Origin: JAVBQJ01 sp031549115 | GTDB taxonomy: Bacteria; Verrucomicrobiota; Lentisphaeria; Victivallales; Victivallaceae | NCBI GenBank assembly: GCA_031549115.1 | Contig: JAVBQJ010000073.1 | Span: 1 to 35,396 of the forward strand | DNA: 35,396 bases | Reading direction: 5' to 3' | Shown here: positions 7,205 through 15,311 of the stretch, piece by piece | Position numbering within the stretch: position 1 is the stretch's first letter | Layout: every line of letters starts with the position of its first letter | Position numbers and translations under genes: made by a program | Notes under the pieces: generated by a model | What the model was told of the DNA's origin: nothing | The model's input: the letters and a program-made list of their open reading frames with translations, nothing else | Database searches by the model: none

Positions 7205-7948
7205 TCAATACCAGATCAGTTGGCCGGCGTTCTGGCGCGGCCACCAGGCGTCCTTATCGTTGAATTCAATGATCGTGATGCGGTTGACGTGGCCGTCCAT
7301 GAAAAGCACGTTGGCCTGATTGTTGTGCCGCCCGTTCATCGCGTAATACGACCAGTCGGTCATATTATAAGGATAGTAGGTATTGTTGGCCAGGTAGGCG
7401 CCGTTGAAATTCCACGCCCCCGCCGCAACCTTCGGCACCAGCGCGGTCTCCGATACCCCGGCGACACTGTCCGCGATATGAATGATCCGGCTGGGTGAAT
7501 TGAAGTTCTCGATGGACACCGCCTTCTGCGGACGCTGCGAAGCATGGGTCGGCGAAGCGCCGAAGGTCATGTAATTCAAACCGTACGACATATCCTTGGA
7601 ATCATTCGGGAAGCTGAAATCGGCCGCCACCGTGGTGATTTTCGGATGCTTCTGCGCCACCGGGCACTGCAACGCCTCGGAAGCGGAGTTGTACCCAAGC
7701 AGCATCAGTTGATACTGCCACATGGTGTCGGTGTGAAAATCAGTGGAATACTGCGCACACAGCATGTAGTTGTCATAATCGTTCGAATACATCAACCCCG
7801 AAACCCCGACCTGCTTGAGATTGCTGACGCACTTGATGGCCTGCGCCGCCGTCCGGGCCTTGCTCAACGCCGGCAACAGCATACTGGCCAGAATGGCGAT
7901 GATCGCGATCACGACGAGAAGTTCTATAAGTGTAAATTTCGATTTCAT
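7205..7948 (-). CDS. Pseudopilin-like protein with prepilin N-terminal methylation motif and H-X9-DG ending
   Basis: 247 residues. MKSKFTLIELLVVIAIIAIL is a type IV prepilin/pseudopilin leader: processing after a short basic leader, methylated Phe, Glu five residues on, then a hydrophobic helix. The body has ALSKARTAAQAIKCVSNLKQ and the C-terminal HNNQANVLFMDGHV, the H-X9-DG signature of the DUF1559-like group expanded in Planctomycetes and Lentisphaerae. Such proteins are thought to be assembled or anchored at the cell surface by a type II secretion or pilus machine; none is encoded here. The start is three bases after the stop of the sialidase-like gene, whose last codons contain its ribosome site (AAGGAAG), so the two are translated from one message. 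Confidence 0.88.
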   Translation of the reverse strand: MKSKFTLIELLVVIAIIAILASMLLPALSKARTAAQAIKCVSNLKQVGVSGLMYSNDYDNYMLCAQYSTDFHTDTMWQYQLMLLGYNSASEALQCPVAQKHPKITTVAADFSFPNDSKDMSYGLNYMTFGASPTHASQRPQKAVSIENFNSPSRIIHIADSVAGVSETALVPKVAAGAWNFNGAYLANNTYYPYNMTDWSYYAMNGRHNNQANVLFMDGHVNRITIIEFNDKDAWWPRQNAGQLIWY

Positions 7949-7951
7949 ATC

Positions 7952-8911
7952 TCACGCTTCCTTTTCGTTTTTATCCTCTTGCTCCATTGTCACTCTGGCG
8001 ACGAAAATATGGCAGACGTCGACACCGGCCTGAATACTGGAATAATAGCTGATGAGCGCCTGGCGCTCGTCGATGGCGCCGTATCCGGCATAGGAGCAGT
8101 CGCCACGCGACGGCAACGGTCCCAACTCCTGCAATTCCCCTCCGTCCGGCAGGAACCACATGTTGACCGAAGGGTCGTCGCGAAATTCCGGCGCAATCCA
8201 GTGTCGCCCGATCAGCAGACAGCCGCCCGGCAATCGCTTCAGGAACGGTCCGTGAATCACCACCGGCAGCGTCCGGTGCTCGATGGGGCCTCCCGCCAAC
8301 GGCATCCGGAAGTATTCCGGCAGGAACGGCGTCCGGTCGACCCGTCCCAATCCGTACAGGTAATGCCCGTCGCAGTCCAGCGCGGTTTCACCGCAATGCC
8401 ACGGCAGTTTCCGCAGAATCCGCCACTGGACCGCGTCATCGCTGGTCACGATGAAGCAGTCGAACAGTTGATCCTCGATCATCCCGTAACAACTGCCGTA
8501 CAGCTGTCCGTCCGGCGCGACGCAGACCGACCACAGCCAGTATTGCGCCGGGAGCCCCTTCAGTATGAAAATTTCAGCCGCGCCGTCCTCCCGCAGCCGG
8601 TAGCCCACCGAAGTACGGCCATATAGGGCGCCATCTTCGCGGATGGCGGCAAACAGCCACAACTGGTCGCGGAAAACCACCAGCTTGGGGTCGCGCAGAT
8701 CCCGGTCGGCCCCTCCGGCAATCCGGGTGAACGGCTCCCATTTCGCGCCGTCGGAGGAGCGGCAGACGGTCAATTCCGAAGTTTCCGACATGTGGCTCGC
8801 CGCCGACCGGCAGGCCAGGTAATAATAGCCCCGGTAACGGCACAGGCCGGTGAAAGCATTGTGCCGCCGGGTGCGAATGGCCGGAACGATAGTTTCGACA
8901 GAAAGACGCAT
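7952..8911 (-). CDS. Sialidase-like / glycosidase-like beta-propeller protein
   Basis: 319 residues without an obvious signal peptide. Two Asp-box-like repeats are visible, RSSDGAKWEPF near residue 52 and TSDDAVQWRIL near residue 155, each preceding a strand as in sialidases. RDPKLVVFRDQLWLFAA and YLYGLGRVDRTPF look like further propeller blades and resemble GH33/GH43-type exo-glycosidases. Catalytic residues cannot be assigned with confidence. The promoter lies between it and the divergent AraC gene (TTGACA 8995-9000, TATACT 8972-8977 on the minus strand). It forms an operon with the downstream pseudopilin gene. Confidence 0.7.
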   Translation of the reverse strand: MRLSVETIVPAIRTRRHNAFTGLCRYRGYYYLACRSAASHMSETSELTVCRSSDGAKWEPFTRIAGGADRDLRDPKLVVFRDQLWLFAAIREDGALYGRTSVGYRLREDGAAEIFILKGLPAQYWLWSVCVAPDGQLYGSCYGMIEDQLFDCFIVTSDDAVQWRILRKLPWHCGETALDCDGHYLYGLGRVDRTPFLPEYFRMPLAGGPIEHRTLPVVIHGPFLKRLPGGCLLIGRHWIAPEFRDDPSVNMWFLPDGGELQELGPLPSRGDCSYAGYGAIDERQALISYYSSIQAGVDVCHIFVARVTMEQEDKNEKEA

Positions 8912-8945
8912 AGTGTGACAATATCCTTTTCGTTATCTTTTCCAT

Positions 8946-9000
8946 TTGACAAGTCAGCGCGCTTTGTCTATAGTATAGCAAACAGAAGAAATATTGTCAA
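8946..9000. promoter_or_regulatory. Divergent, overlapping promoters of araC-type gene and sialidase operon
   Basis: Plus strand: TTGACA (8946-8951), 17 bases, TATAGT (8969-8974). Minus strand: TTGACA (8995-9000), 17 bases, TATACT (8972-8977). Both are near consensus, and their -10 boxes overlap by three bases, so polymerase cannot occupy both at once. The AraC product probably acts here. Confidence 0.8.
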
Positions 9001-9887
9001 TCCTAAAAAAATATGATTCATCGTACGATTGTGATCTTTTGATGCCGGACCGCGAACAACAATACATTTTGGAACACTTGGAGGCGATTCTGCCGTGGAA
9101 GTGCGCCGGCGTGGTGGTCGCGGAGTATCACCGGCATCCGCCGGAACTGCCGCTGCCGAGTACGTGTCTACCCAATCATCGTTTTTCCATAATGCTGAGC
9201 GGAAGCTTCCGGACCGATCTGGCCCGGCACGGCGTCTATGAGACGGTTCGGACTACTCCCGGCGACGCATTGATCCTGCAGCCGCTGTGCCGCCACTTCA
9301 ACGCCGTGTATGAAAACTGCGAATCGCTGGCGGTGGTGCTGTACTTCGGCATGCTGCGGCTGGTCTGGAGCTTCGACACGGAAAAGGCCGCCATCTACTA
9401 TATCCGTGACACCCTGCGCCCGGTGACCATCAGCGCGATTTCCACTCTGGGACTCTTGGGCAATTCTCCGGAGGATCTGGCGGTGGCGGCGCAGCTGGTA
9501 CCGGCGACGCTGGAGCTGATCTGCCAGGACCTGCGCAATTCACGCGGCGAAAGCAACGGCAAAGGGCGCGAAACCTGGAACCAGATCACCCAGTATTTAT
9601 TGGAGCACTTCCAGGAGGAGATCACCCGGGAACGGGTGGCGGAACAATTCCAGATCTCCGCCGGACATGTCTCCCACCTTTTCCAACGCTATTGCAAAGA
9701 CAGCTTCTGCGATTATCTGCTGAACCTGCGGCTGCAGCTCGCCGCCCGGATGTTGCGCGAAGAGCACCTCACCATCGGTGAAATCGCCGGCGAATGCGGC
9801 TTCGGCTCCACCACCTACTTCATCCGGCAATTCCGCCGCAACCACGGCGTCACCCCCGGCGAATACCGCTTCAGCCATCACGCCTGA
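8994..9887 (+). CDS. AraC family transcriptional regulator
   Basis: 297 residues from TTG 8994 (purine-rich AGAAGAAA upstream); ATG 9042 (MPDREQQYILEH) is an equally possible start. The N-terminal half is a cupin-type sensor (NHRFSIMLSGSF, then TPGDALILQPLCRHF). The C-terminal half has two helix-turn-helix motifs: ITRERVAEQFQISAGHVSHL, then LTIGEIAGECGFGSTTYFIR followed by HGVTPGEYR. Divergent from the sialidase-pseudopilin operon with overlapping promoters, so it probably regulates that operon and itself. Its last codons overlap the convergent methyltransferase gene by 17 bases. Confidence 0.88.
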   Translation: MSILKKYDSSYDCDLLMPDREQQYILEHLEAILPWKCAGVVVAEYHRHPPELPLPSTCLPNHRFSIMLSGSFRTDLARHGVYETVRTTPGDALILQPLCRHFNAVYENCESLAVVLYFGMLRLVWSFDTEKAAIYYIRDTLRPVTISAISTLGLLGNSPEDLAVAAQLVPATLELICQDLRNSRGESNGKGRETWNQITQYLLEHFQEEITRERVAEQFQISAGHVSHLFQRYCKDSFCDYLLNLRLQLAARMLREEHLTIGEIAGECGFGSTTYFIRQFRRNHGVTPGEYRFSHHA

Positions 9888-10560
9888 CGCACTGGTAAAA
9901 ATGCAGGAAACCGTTGTCGCAGTGATCGGCGGCAATGGTAAATCCGGCGCGTTCCAGAAGGCCGGTCATAATCCATTGCGTCGTGCTCAATTCATCGGCA
10001 ATATGCCGGGCGAACTGCATCCGGCTACCGGGCGCCAGCGGCATGATCCGGGTGAAATACTCCTCCGGCGTCGTGTCCTTCCAATCAAACACCACATCGA
10101 TCAGCACGAACACGCCGCCGGGCCGCAGCGCCGCATGAATCCGGTTCAGCGCCACCCCCTTCCACACATCCGACAGGTGATGCAGCGCCAGCCCCGTCAC
10201 CACCGCGTCGAATTCCCCCGGCGCCGCCTCGAACGACAGAAAACCGGCACGCTCGAACGCGACATTATTCAAACCGCTCTCCCGCGCCCGCTGCGCCGCA
10301 TACGCCAGCATGATTTCGGAAATATCGATCGCCCGCACCGAAGCACAACGCTCCGCCGCATAACGCGCAAATGCCCCCGTTCCGGTCCCGATCTCCAACA
10401 CCCTCGACTCCGGCCGCAGCCGCGCCAATTCGCCGACCCGCCGATTCTCCGCCTCGACATCCCGGAACTGCCGCATCCGCACATCATACAGCGCGACCTC
10501 CTCCACCGAATCATAATCCGTCCCGATCTGCCGGAACTCATCATGCCAAAACTCTTTCAT
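9871..10560 (-). CDS. Class I SAM-dependent methyltransferase
   Basis: 229 residues. Motif I is VLEIGTGTGAFARYAAE, the acidic residue that binds SAM ribose is in IDISEIMLAYA, and FDAVVTGLALHHLSD is motif IV with the LALHH variant common in UbiE/BioC-like enzymes. RIHAALRPGGVFVLIDVV follows. The substrate is unknown; the C-terminal SRMQFARHIADELSTTQW part resembles small-molecule methyltransferases. ATG 10560 is preferred (AAGGA six bases upstream) to an ATG two codons earlier that overlaps the ribosome site. The gene-free stretch 10567-10918 upstream holds the inverted-repeat element. Confidence 0.85.
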   Translation of the reverse strand: MKEFWHDEFRQIGTDYDSVEEVALYDVRMRQFRDVEAENRRVGELARLRPESRVLEIGTGTGAFARYAAERCASVRAIDISEIMLAYAAQRARESGLNNVAFERAGFLSFEAAPGEFDAVVTGLALHHLSDVWKGVALNRIHAALRPGGVFVLIDVVFDWKDTTPEEYFTRIMPLAPGSRMQFARHIADELSTTQWIMTGLLERAGFTIAADHCDNGFLHFYQCVRRDG

Positions 10561-10602
10561 ATCCATTCCTTATGTTCGCAGTGCCCCGGGGGAGGAAGAA
10601 GA

Positions 10603-10875
10603 CCCCCCTTTTGAGGAAAGGGGATGCCTTCTCCCTCCCCCGAACCCCCACTCTCATCCACCTCAAACCTTTTCCACGTAATTTTTTGCCCCGTTGGGCA
10701 AAAAATGAAAGCCAATAATTCCCGGATCCCCCTCCAAGCATACCTCCCAACCTTCGAAGCTCCGATTTACGAGTCGGCACAGCCGACTCGTAAATCGTGA
10801 CACAAAAAGGTTTGAGGGGAAAGGGATGAGGGGTTTGGGGAGAAGGGAAAACATCCCCTTTCCTCAAAAGGGGGG
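10603..10875. repeat. Large inverted-repeat element with internal hairpins
   Basis: The 24 bases at 10603-10626 are perfectly complementary to 10852-10875 (beginning CCCCCCTTTTGAGG). A second paired block is 10661-10673 with 10805-10817, and imperfect homology continues between them. Inside are two strong hairpins: TTTTTTGCCC-CGTT-GGGCAAAAAA at about 10682-10706, and a perfect 16-bp stem at 10763-10778 / 10782-10797 with a 3-base loop. The whole can fold as one branched structure. No gene was found in it; it fills the gap between the methyltransferase and thiI. Confidence 0.85.
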
Positions 10876-10918
10876 TTTTCCCTTCTCCCCAAGAACTTCA
10901 CCACTACCCCCAAAAAAA

Positions 10919-12133
10919 CTATTTAACCGCGCCGGGGCGGAGGGTTTCGATGGCGGCGACGATTTCTTCGAGCATGGGGAGGAAATCTCCGAGTTTATTT
11001 TCTTCTTCCAGGATCAGTTCCAGCGGGGCGGCGGTGGCGGGGTGATCGGGGGCGAAGACGGTGCAGCTGTCGGGCACCTGGACCTTGGACAATTCGAAGC
11101 TGCCGATCTGTTCGGCCCAGCGGATGGTTTCGAGTTTATCCTGGCCGACCAGCGGGCGCAGCACCAGCATATCCACGGCGGCGTTGATGGTGGCCATATT
11201 GACCACGGTCTGGGAGGCGACCTGGCCGAGGGCTTCGCCGGTGAGCAGGGCTTCGCAATTGGTTTTGCGCGCGACCATGGCGGCGATCCGGAACATCATG
11301 CGGCGGTAGAGCACGGTACGGAAGCGGGCGCAGCACTTGTCGCGGATCGCCTTCTGCATCGGCGCGAGGTTGCACAAATGCAGCTTGGCGGGGCGTTGAA
11401 AAGTATTCAGGAATGCGGCGATCCCGGTCACCTTTTCGGTGGTGTCGGGGGGCGTGTACGGCGCGCTGTGAAAGGTCAGATAATCGACCGGCGAGCCGCG
11501 TTTCATCGTCAGGTAGCATGCCACCGGCGAATCGATGCCGCCGGAGAGCAGCGCCAACACGCGGGCATTGCTGCCGACCGGCAGACCGCCGGGGCCGCGC
11601 AGCGTGTCGAAAAACAGAATCGCCACTTCGTCGCGCACTTCGACGCCGACGGTGATTTCGCCGTTGTCCAGATCGATATCGAGCCGGTCGTCGCCGTAGC
11701 GTTCGCCGAGGCGGGTGGCCAGGTCGATTTCGATCTCCTTGGAACGCATCGCGAAATTCTTGTCGCTGCGCCGGGCGCGGATCCGGAAGCTGACCGACTT
11801 GCTCTGCGCCAGCCGCGGTTCGAAAACCATCGGCGCCAATTGATCGAGGGCGGAGCGGATCGCGTCGATATCCGGCTTGGTCAGGCGGGCGGGCGAATAC
11901 GATTCCACCCCGAACGCCTTGTGCATATAGGTATGCGCTAGCGCCATTTCGGCTTCGGAAAAGTCGCCGCCGTCCTTTTTTTCGATCCAGACCCGGCCGC
12001 GGATGCGCTGCACTTTGACCGGAATCGCATCAAACAGCCAATGGAGGTTTTCCATCAGACAGCGTTCGAATTGAATCCGGTTGTTGCCTTTGATGGCAAT
12101 TTCGTGGTAACGGCAGATAATGGCATTATACAT
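10919..12133 (-). CDS. thiI: tRNA 4-thiouridine synthase / thiamine sulfur-transfer protein ThiI
   Basis: 404 residues, the length of the Bacillus-type ThiI without a C-terminal rhodanese domain. MYNAIICRYHEIAIKGNNR opens the ferredoxin-like domain. The THUMP domain covers about residues 60-165 (VSFRIRARRSDKNF). The PP-loop is LALLSGGIDSPVACYL near residue 195, and GEALGQVASQT and VPDSCTVFAPDHP follow as in family members. It activates U8 of tRNA with ATP and receives sulfur for s4U formation. Without a rhodanese domain, sulfur would have to come directly from a cysteine desulfurase. The start codon overlaps the last 8 bases of pdxB. Confidence 0.95.
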   Translation of the reverse strand: MYNAIICRYHEIAIKGNNRIQFERCLMENLHWLFDAIPVKVQRIRGRVWIEKKDGGDFSEAEMALAHTYMHKAFGVESYSPARLTKPDIDAIRSALDQLAPMVFEPRLAQSKSVSFRIRARRSDKNFAMRSKEIEIDLATRLGERYGDDRLDIDLDNGEITVGVEVRDEVAILFFDTLRGPGGLPVGSNARVLALLSGGIDSPVACYLTMKRGSPVDYLTFHSAPYTPPDTTEKVTGIAAFLNTFQRPAKLHLCNLAPMQKAIRDKCCARFRTVLYRRMMFRIAAMVARKTNCEALLTGEALGQVASQTVVNMATINAAVDMLVLRPLVGQDKLETIRWAEQIGSFELSKVQVPDSCTVFAPDHPATAAPLELILEEENKLGDFLPMLEEIVAAIETLRPGAVK

Positions 12134-13232
12134 GTATTTGAAATCCCAATGAGGTTAATTGCGCCGCGTCGGCGCCGGGGTTGCAGATCGTATAGGCGGG
12201 GAATTCCCGGCGCAACGGATAATGACCGCGCCACGCTTCGAAGCCGGCCGGATTGCCGCGCAACGCCGCGTCGTCACGCCGGAAGTCGTACGCGGCCGTC
12301 ACCGCGTGGTAAAGCCGGTCGTGCTCCGGCAGCACGATTTCCGGGTGTTCCGGTGCCGGAATCCCGGCCGGATACCAATCGTCGAGGCCGAGGTGGAAAA
12401 ACGCACTGACCGCGCGCACCGCCTGCGCGGTGCCGTTGGCTTTGCCGTCGGCCGAATACCCCGCAATGTGCGGCGTCGCGCCGAACACCATGCCCAACAG
12501 CTCCGGATCGATCTCCGGCTCGTTGCGCCAGACATCCAACACCGCGCCGGCTACGGAACCGTTTCGCAACGCCGCTTTCAACGCAGCTTCGTCGACGACT
12601 TCGCCGCGCGAGGTGTTGATAAACCAGGCACCGGGCTTCATCGCGCCGAACCACGCGGCATCGGCCATGTTTTCGGTCGGATACGGCCCCGAAGTCACGC
12701 GCGGGACATGGCAGGTGATGATATCGGCTTCCCGCAGCAATTCTTCCCGGCCGCAGAAACCGGCGGCGTCCTCCGCTTCCATCCGGGGCGGGTCGTAGCG
12801 CAGCACACGCATACCGAATTTTTCGCCGAGCACCGCAACCCGGCTGCCGACGTGCCCGACGCCGACCACGCCGAGCGTGCACGCGGACAACCGGAGTTTG
12901 CGCTGTTGCTCCAGTGTCACCAACACACTGCCGAGGTAGTTGGCAACGCTGGCGGCATTGCACCCCGGCGCATTGCGCCAGGCGATTCCCCGCCGCGCCA
13001 GATAAGCCGTGTCGATATGATCGAAACCGATCGTCGCCGTCGCGATCATCCGTACCGTGGAATCCGCCAGCAGCGCCGCATCGCAGACCGTCCGGGTCCG
13101 CACGATCAACGCGTCGGCATCCCGCACCAATGCGGCGTCGATCCGCGCCCCCGGCGCGTAAACCGCCTGTACTCCGGCACTTTCCAGCACGCCCCGGATA
13201 AACGGGATTTTATCATCCACGACGATCTTCAT
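12126..13232 (-). CDS. pdxB: Erythronate-4-phosphate dehydrogenase
   Basis: 368 residues. MKIVVDDKIPFIRGVLESAG is the typical PdxB start. The substrate domain has IVRTRT and IATATIGFDHID. The Rossmann domain has GVVGVGHVGSRVA, ITCHVPRT-like ITCHVPRVTSGPYPTENM, FINTSRGEVVDE and a catalytic-His segment, ATPHIAGYSADGKANGTAQ. The C-terminal part after residue 280 matches the PdxB dimerisation domain and sets it apart from SerA. It oxidises 4-phosphoerythronate in the DXP-dependent pyridoxal phosphate pathway. ATG 13232 has AGGAG seven bases upstream; a longer frame begins 43 codons earlier inside the hairpin repeat and is not credible. Coupled to thiI. Confidence 0.93.
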   Translation of the reverse strand: MKIVVDDKIPFIRGVLESAGVQAVYAPGARIDAALVRDADALIVRTRTVCDAALLADSTVRMIATATIGFDHIDTAYLARRGIAWRNAPGCNAASVANYLGSVLVTLEQQRKLRLSACTLGVVGVGHVGSRVAVLGEKFGMRVLRYDPPRMEAEDAAGFCGREELLREADIITCHVPRVTSGPYPTENMADAAWFGAMKPGAWFINTSRGEVVDEAALKAALRNGSVAGAVLDVWRNEPEIDPELLGMVFGATPHIAGYSADGKANGTAQAVRAVSAFFHLGLDDWYPAGIPAPEHPEIVLPEHDRLYHAVTAAYDFRRDDAALRGNPAGFEAWRGHYPLRREFPAYTICNPGADAAQLTSLGFQIHV

Positions 13233-13282
13233 CGCTGCTCCTGTAAACAAAGGCATAATACTGAATGTGCCGATTGCGGCAG

Positions 13283-13550
13283 TAAACTCGGGGCCGCGCT
13301 CTCCGGGAGTCGCGCCCCGGCAACCGCGGGGGCTCCGCCCCTCCCAACCCCGATCGCTCAAGCGCCGCTCGGCTTAACGCGGACTTGCCGCCGTCGGGGC
13401 GGCAAATCCTTAGACCGGTTCGCTCACTCCCTACCGGTCGAGAGCTCGCGTCTGCTCCACGGCCGCAGGGGCCGCGGCGCCAGGGCGCCGGCGCCGCTTC
13501 GCGGCGTACCCGTACGCGCTCTCAGGCAAGCGGGTGCCAGAGTAGGCGCA
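13283..13550 (-). repeat. Palindromic intergenic repeat, family 2 copy 2
   Basis: GC-rich, gene-free. Read on the minus strand, 13290-13410 aligns with 459-575. Hairpin TTGCCGCC-loop-GGCGGCAA (13385-13405) is followed by AAGCCGAG, CGCTTGAGCGA, a GGGGC/GCCCC hairpin and a CGGGGC/GCCCCG hairpin with a longer internal stem than copy 1. Outside the shared part are other palindromes such as CGGCGCC repeats near 13480 and GCCGCTTCGCGGC near 13495. It separates folK from pdxB on the same strand. Confidence 0.7.
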
Positions 13551-13567
13551 CAGACCACGGCTTTATG

Positions 13568-14008
13568 TCAACTTTTAACTCTCAACTTCATTTCCAATTC
13601 CGGGGCGATGTCGCGCAGGGGGTCGAGCACGAAGTTCCGTTCCGCGGCACGCGGGTGCGGGACCTGCAGCTCCGGCTCCTCCACGCGCCACTCCCCCACC
13701 AACAGGATATCCAGGTCCAGGCTCCGCGCCTCATGGTAACCATGCTCGCGCGGCCGCCCCGCCGCCACCTCCAGCGCCTGCGTCACCGCCAGCAGCTCCC
13801 GCGGCGTCCCGGGCCAATGCCCCGTCACCACCGCATTGGCGAACTCCGGCGTCCCCGGCACACAATCCACCGGCTCCGTCCGAAAAATCCGCGACAGCTT
13901 CGCCTCCCGCCAGCCGCCCGCGACCAGCCCCGCCACCGCCTGCTGAAAAATCGCCGGCGCCTCCGGGCTGGTGCTCCCCAGCGCAATTGCCGAAACCTGC
14001 TCCATCAT
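13568..14008 (-). CDS. folK: 2-amino-4-hydroxy-6-hydroxymethyldihydropteridine diphosphokinase
   Basis: About 146 residues. Features of HPPK: an early SAIALGS strand, LSRIFRTEPVDCVPGTPEFANAV in the substrate loop, LLAVTQALEVAAGR, and RSLDLDILLVGEW with the metal-binding D-x-D, then VPHPRAAERNFVLDPL. The usual GPR before LDLD is EAR here. It transfers pyrophosphate from ATP to the pterin in folate synthesis. The start is uncertain: ATG 14008 or 14005, just past the hisD stop, or TTG 14017. In every case translation is coupled to hisD. Confidence 0.9.
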   Translation of the reverse strand: MMEQVSAIALGSTSPEAPAIFQQAVAGLVAGGWREAKLSRIFRTEPVDCVPGTPEFANAVVTGHWPGTPRELLAVTQALEVAAGRPREHGYHEARSLDLDILLVGEWRVEEPELQVPHPRAAERNFVLDPLRDIAPELEMKLRVKS

Positions 14009-14009
14009 A

Positions 14010-15311
14010 TCAGTCAATACGCAATCCCGCCCGGATCATGGCGCTGCGGCCGTGGGCGTCCAGCCCCTCCATCTCCGCAAACTTCGCCGCAATCGGCGCC
14101 TCGCGTTCAATCGCCCGCTTCGAATATTCCACCAGGCTCATCCGCCGGTAAAAACCGCCGATCGCCAGGCCGCTGAAATACCGACCGCTCCCCGCCGTCG
14201 GCAACACGTGCGACGGCCCGGCGCAAAAGTCACCGATCGGCTCCGGCGTGTGGCAGCCGATGAAAATCGCCCCCGCCGCCTTGACCCCCTTCGCCAGCTT
14301 GCGCGCCCGGCGGCAGCACAACTCCAGGTGCTCCGGCGCATAACGGCCGGCCAATTCGACCGCCTGTTCCAGCGACTTCACCCGGATGAAAAAGGTGCCG
14401 CTGTCCAATACCCGGTCGACCGTGGCCTGACGCGGCAACGACGCCTTCTGGCGCAGCACCGCCTGCTCGACCTCGCGCAGCAGCGCGGCATCCGTCGCCA
14501 CCACTACCGATTGCTCCAGCCCGGAGCCGTGTTCGGCCTGCGACAACAGATCCGCCGCCACCGCTTCGGCGTCGGCACTGCCGTCGGCGATCACCATGAT
14601 CTCCGACGGCCCCGCCACCATATCGATCGCCACTTGGCCGTATACCAGTTTTTTCGCCGCGGTCACATAGGCGTTGCCGGGGCCGACGATCTTTTCCACC
14701 CGCCGGATCGACGGCGTCCCGTATGCCAATGCGGCGATGCCGTACACCCCGCCCAGGCGGTAGATTTCCGTAACCCCCGCCGCGCGCATCGCGAACAGTA
14801 CCGCGGGATGCACTTTGCCGTCCGCGCCCGGAGGCGTCACCGCGACGATTTCGCGGACCCCGGCCGCACCGGCGATCCCGGCGGTGTGAATCACCGTCGA
14901 CACCAACGGCGCAGTACCGCCCGGAATATACACCCCGACCCGCTCCATCGGAACGAATTGCTCGCCCAACACCACGCCGGAGCGCGGCGAATACTTCCAA
15001 TCCCGCGGACGGCTCTTGCGCGAAAAGCCCTGCACGTGCTTCAACGCCGTCAGAATCGCCTTTTTCGCCGCCGGTTCCAACTGTTTCTCCGCGGCGTCGA
15101 TCTCCTGCTCCGTGACCCGGAATTGCTCCGGCGTCAGCTTGGCGTGATCGAAGCGTTCGGCGAATTCCACCAGAGCCGCGTCGCCTTCGGCGCGGACCCG
15201 CTCGATGATGTCGCGTACCGGCGACTCGATTTCCGCCGGATACGACGGACGGCGGCACAGCGCCTCGAATGCCGGTTCGAAACCGGAATCGTTACAGTCC
15301 AAGTGTATCAT
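14010..15311 (-). CDS. hisD: Histidinol dehydrogenase
   Basis: 433 residues, normal length. Family stretches in order: VRAEGDAALVEFAERFD, VPMERVGVYIPGGTAPLVST, VTPPGADGKVHPAVLFA, RLGGVYGIAALAYGT, KIVGPGNAYVTAAKKLVYG, DMVAGPSEIMVIAD, LLSQAEHGSGLEQSV, and the zinc/catalytic region APEHLEL and AGPSHVLPT. It carries out the last two NAD-dependent oxidations to histidine. No other his gene is in the window. ATG 15311 overlaps the panC stop in ATGA, and folK follows immediately. Confidence 0.96.
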   Translation of the reverse strand: MIHLDCNDSGFEPAFEALCRRPSYPAEIESPVRDIIERVRAEGDAALVEFAERFDHAKLTPEQFRVTEQEIDAAEKQLEPAAKKAILTALKHVQGFSRKSRPRDWKYSPRSGVVLGEQFVPMERVGVYIPGGTAPLVSTVIHTAGIAGAAGVREIVAVTPPGADGKVHPAVLFAMRAAGVTEIYRLGGVYGIAALAYGTPSIRRVEKIVGPGNAYVTAAKKLVYGQVAIDMVAGPSEIMVIADGSADAEAVAADLLSQAEHGSGLEQSVVVATDAALLREVEQAVLRQKASLPRQATVDRVLDSGTFFIRVKSLEQAVELAGRYAPEHLELCCRRARKLAKGVKAAGAIFIGCHTPEPIGDFCAGPSHVLPTAGSGRYFSGLAIGGFYRRMSLVEYSKRAIEREAPIAAKFAEMEGLDAHGRSAMIRAGLRID

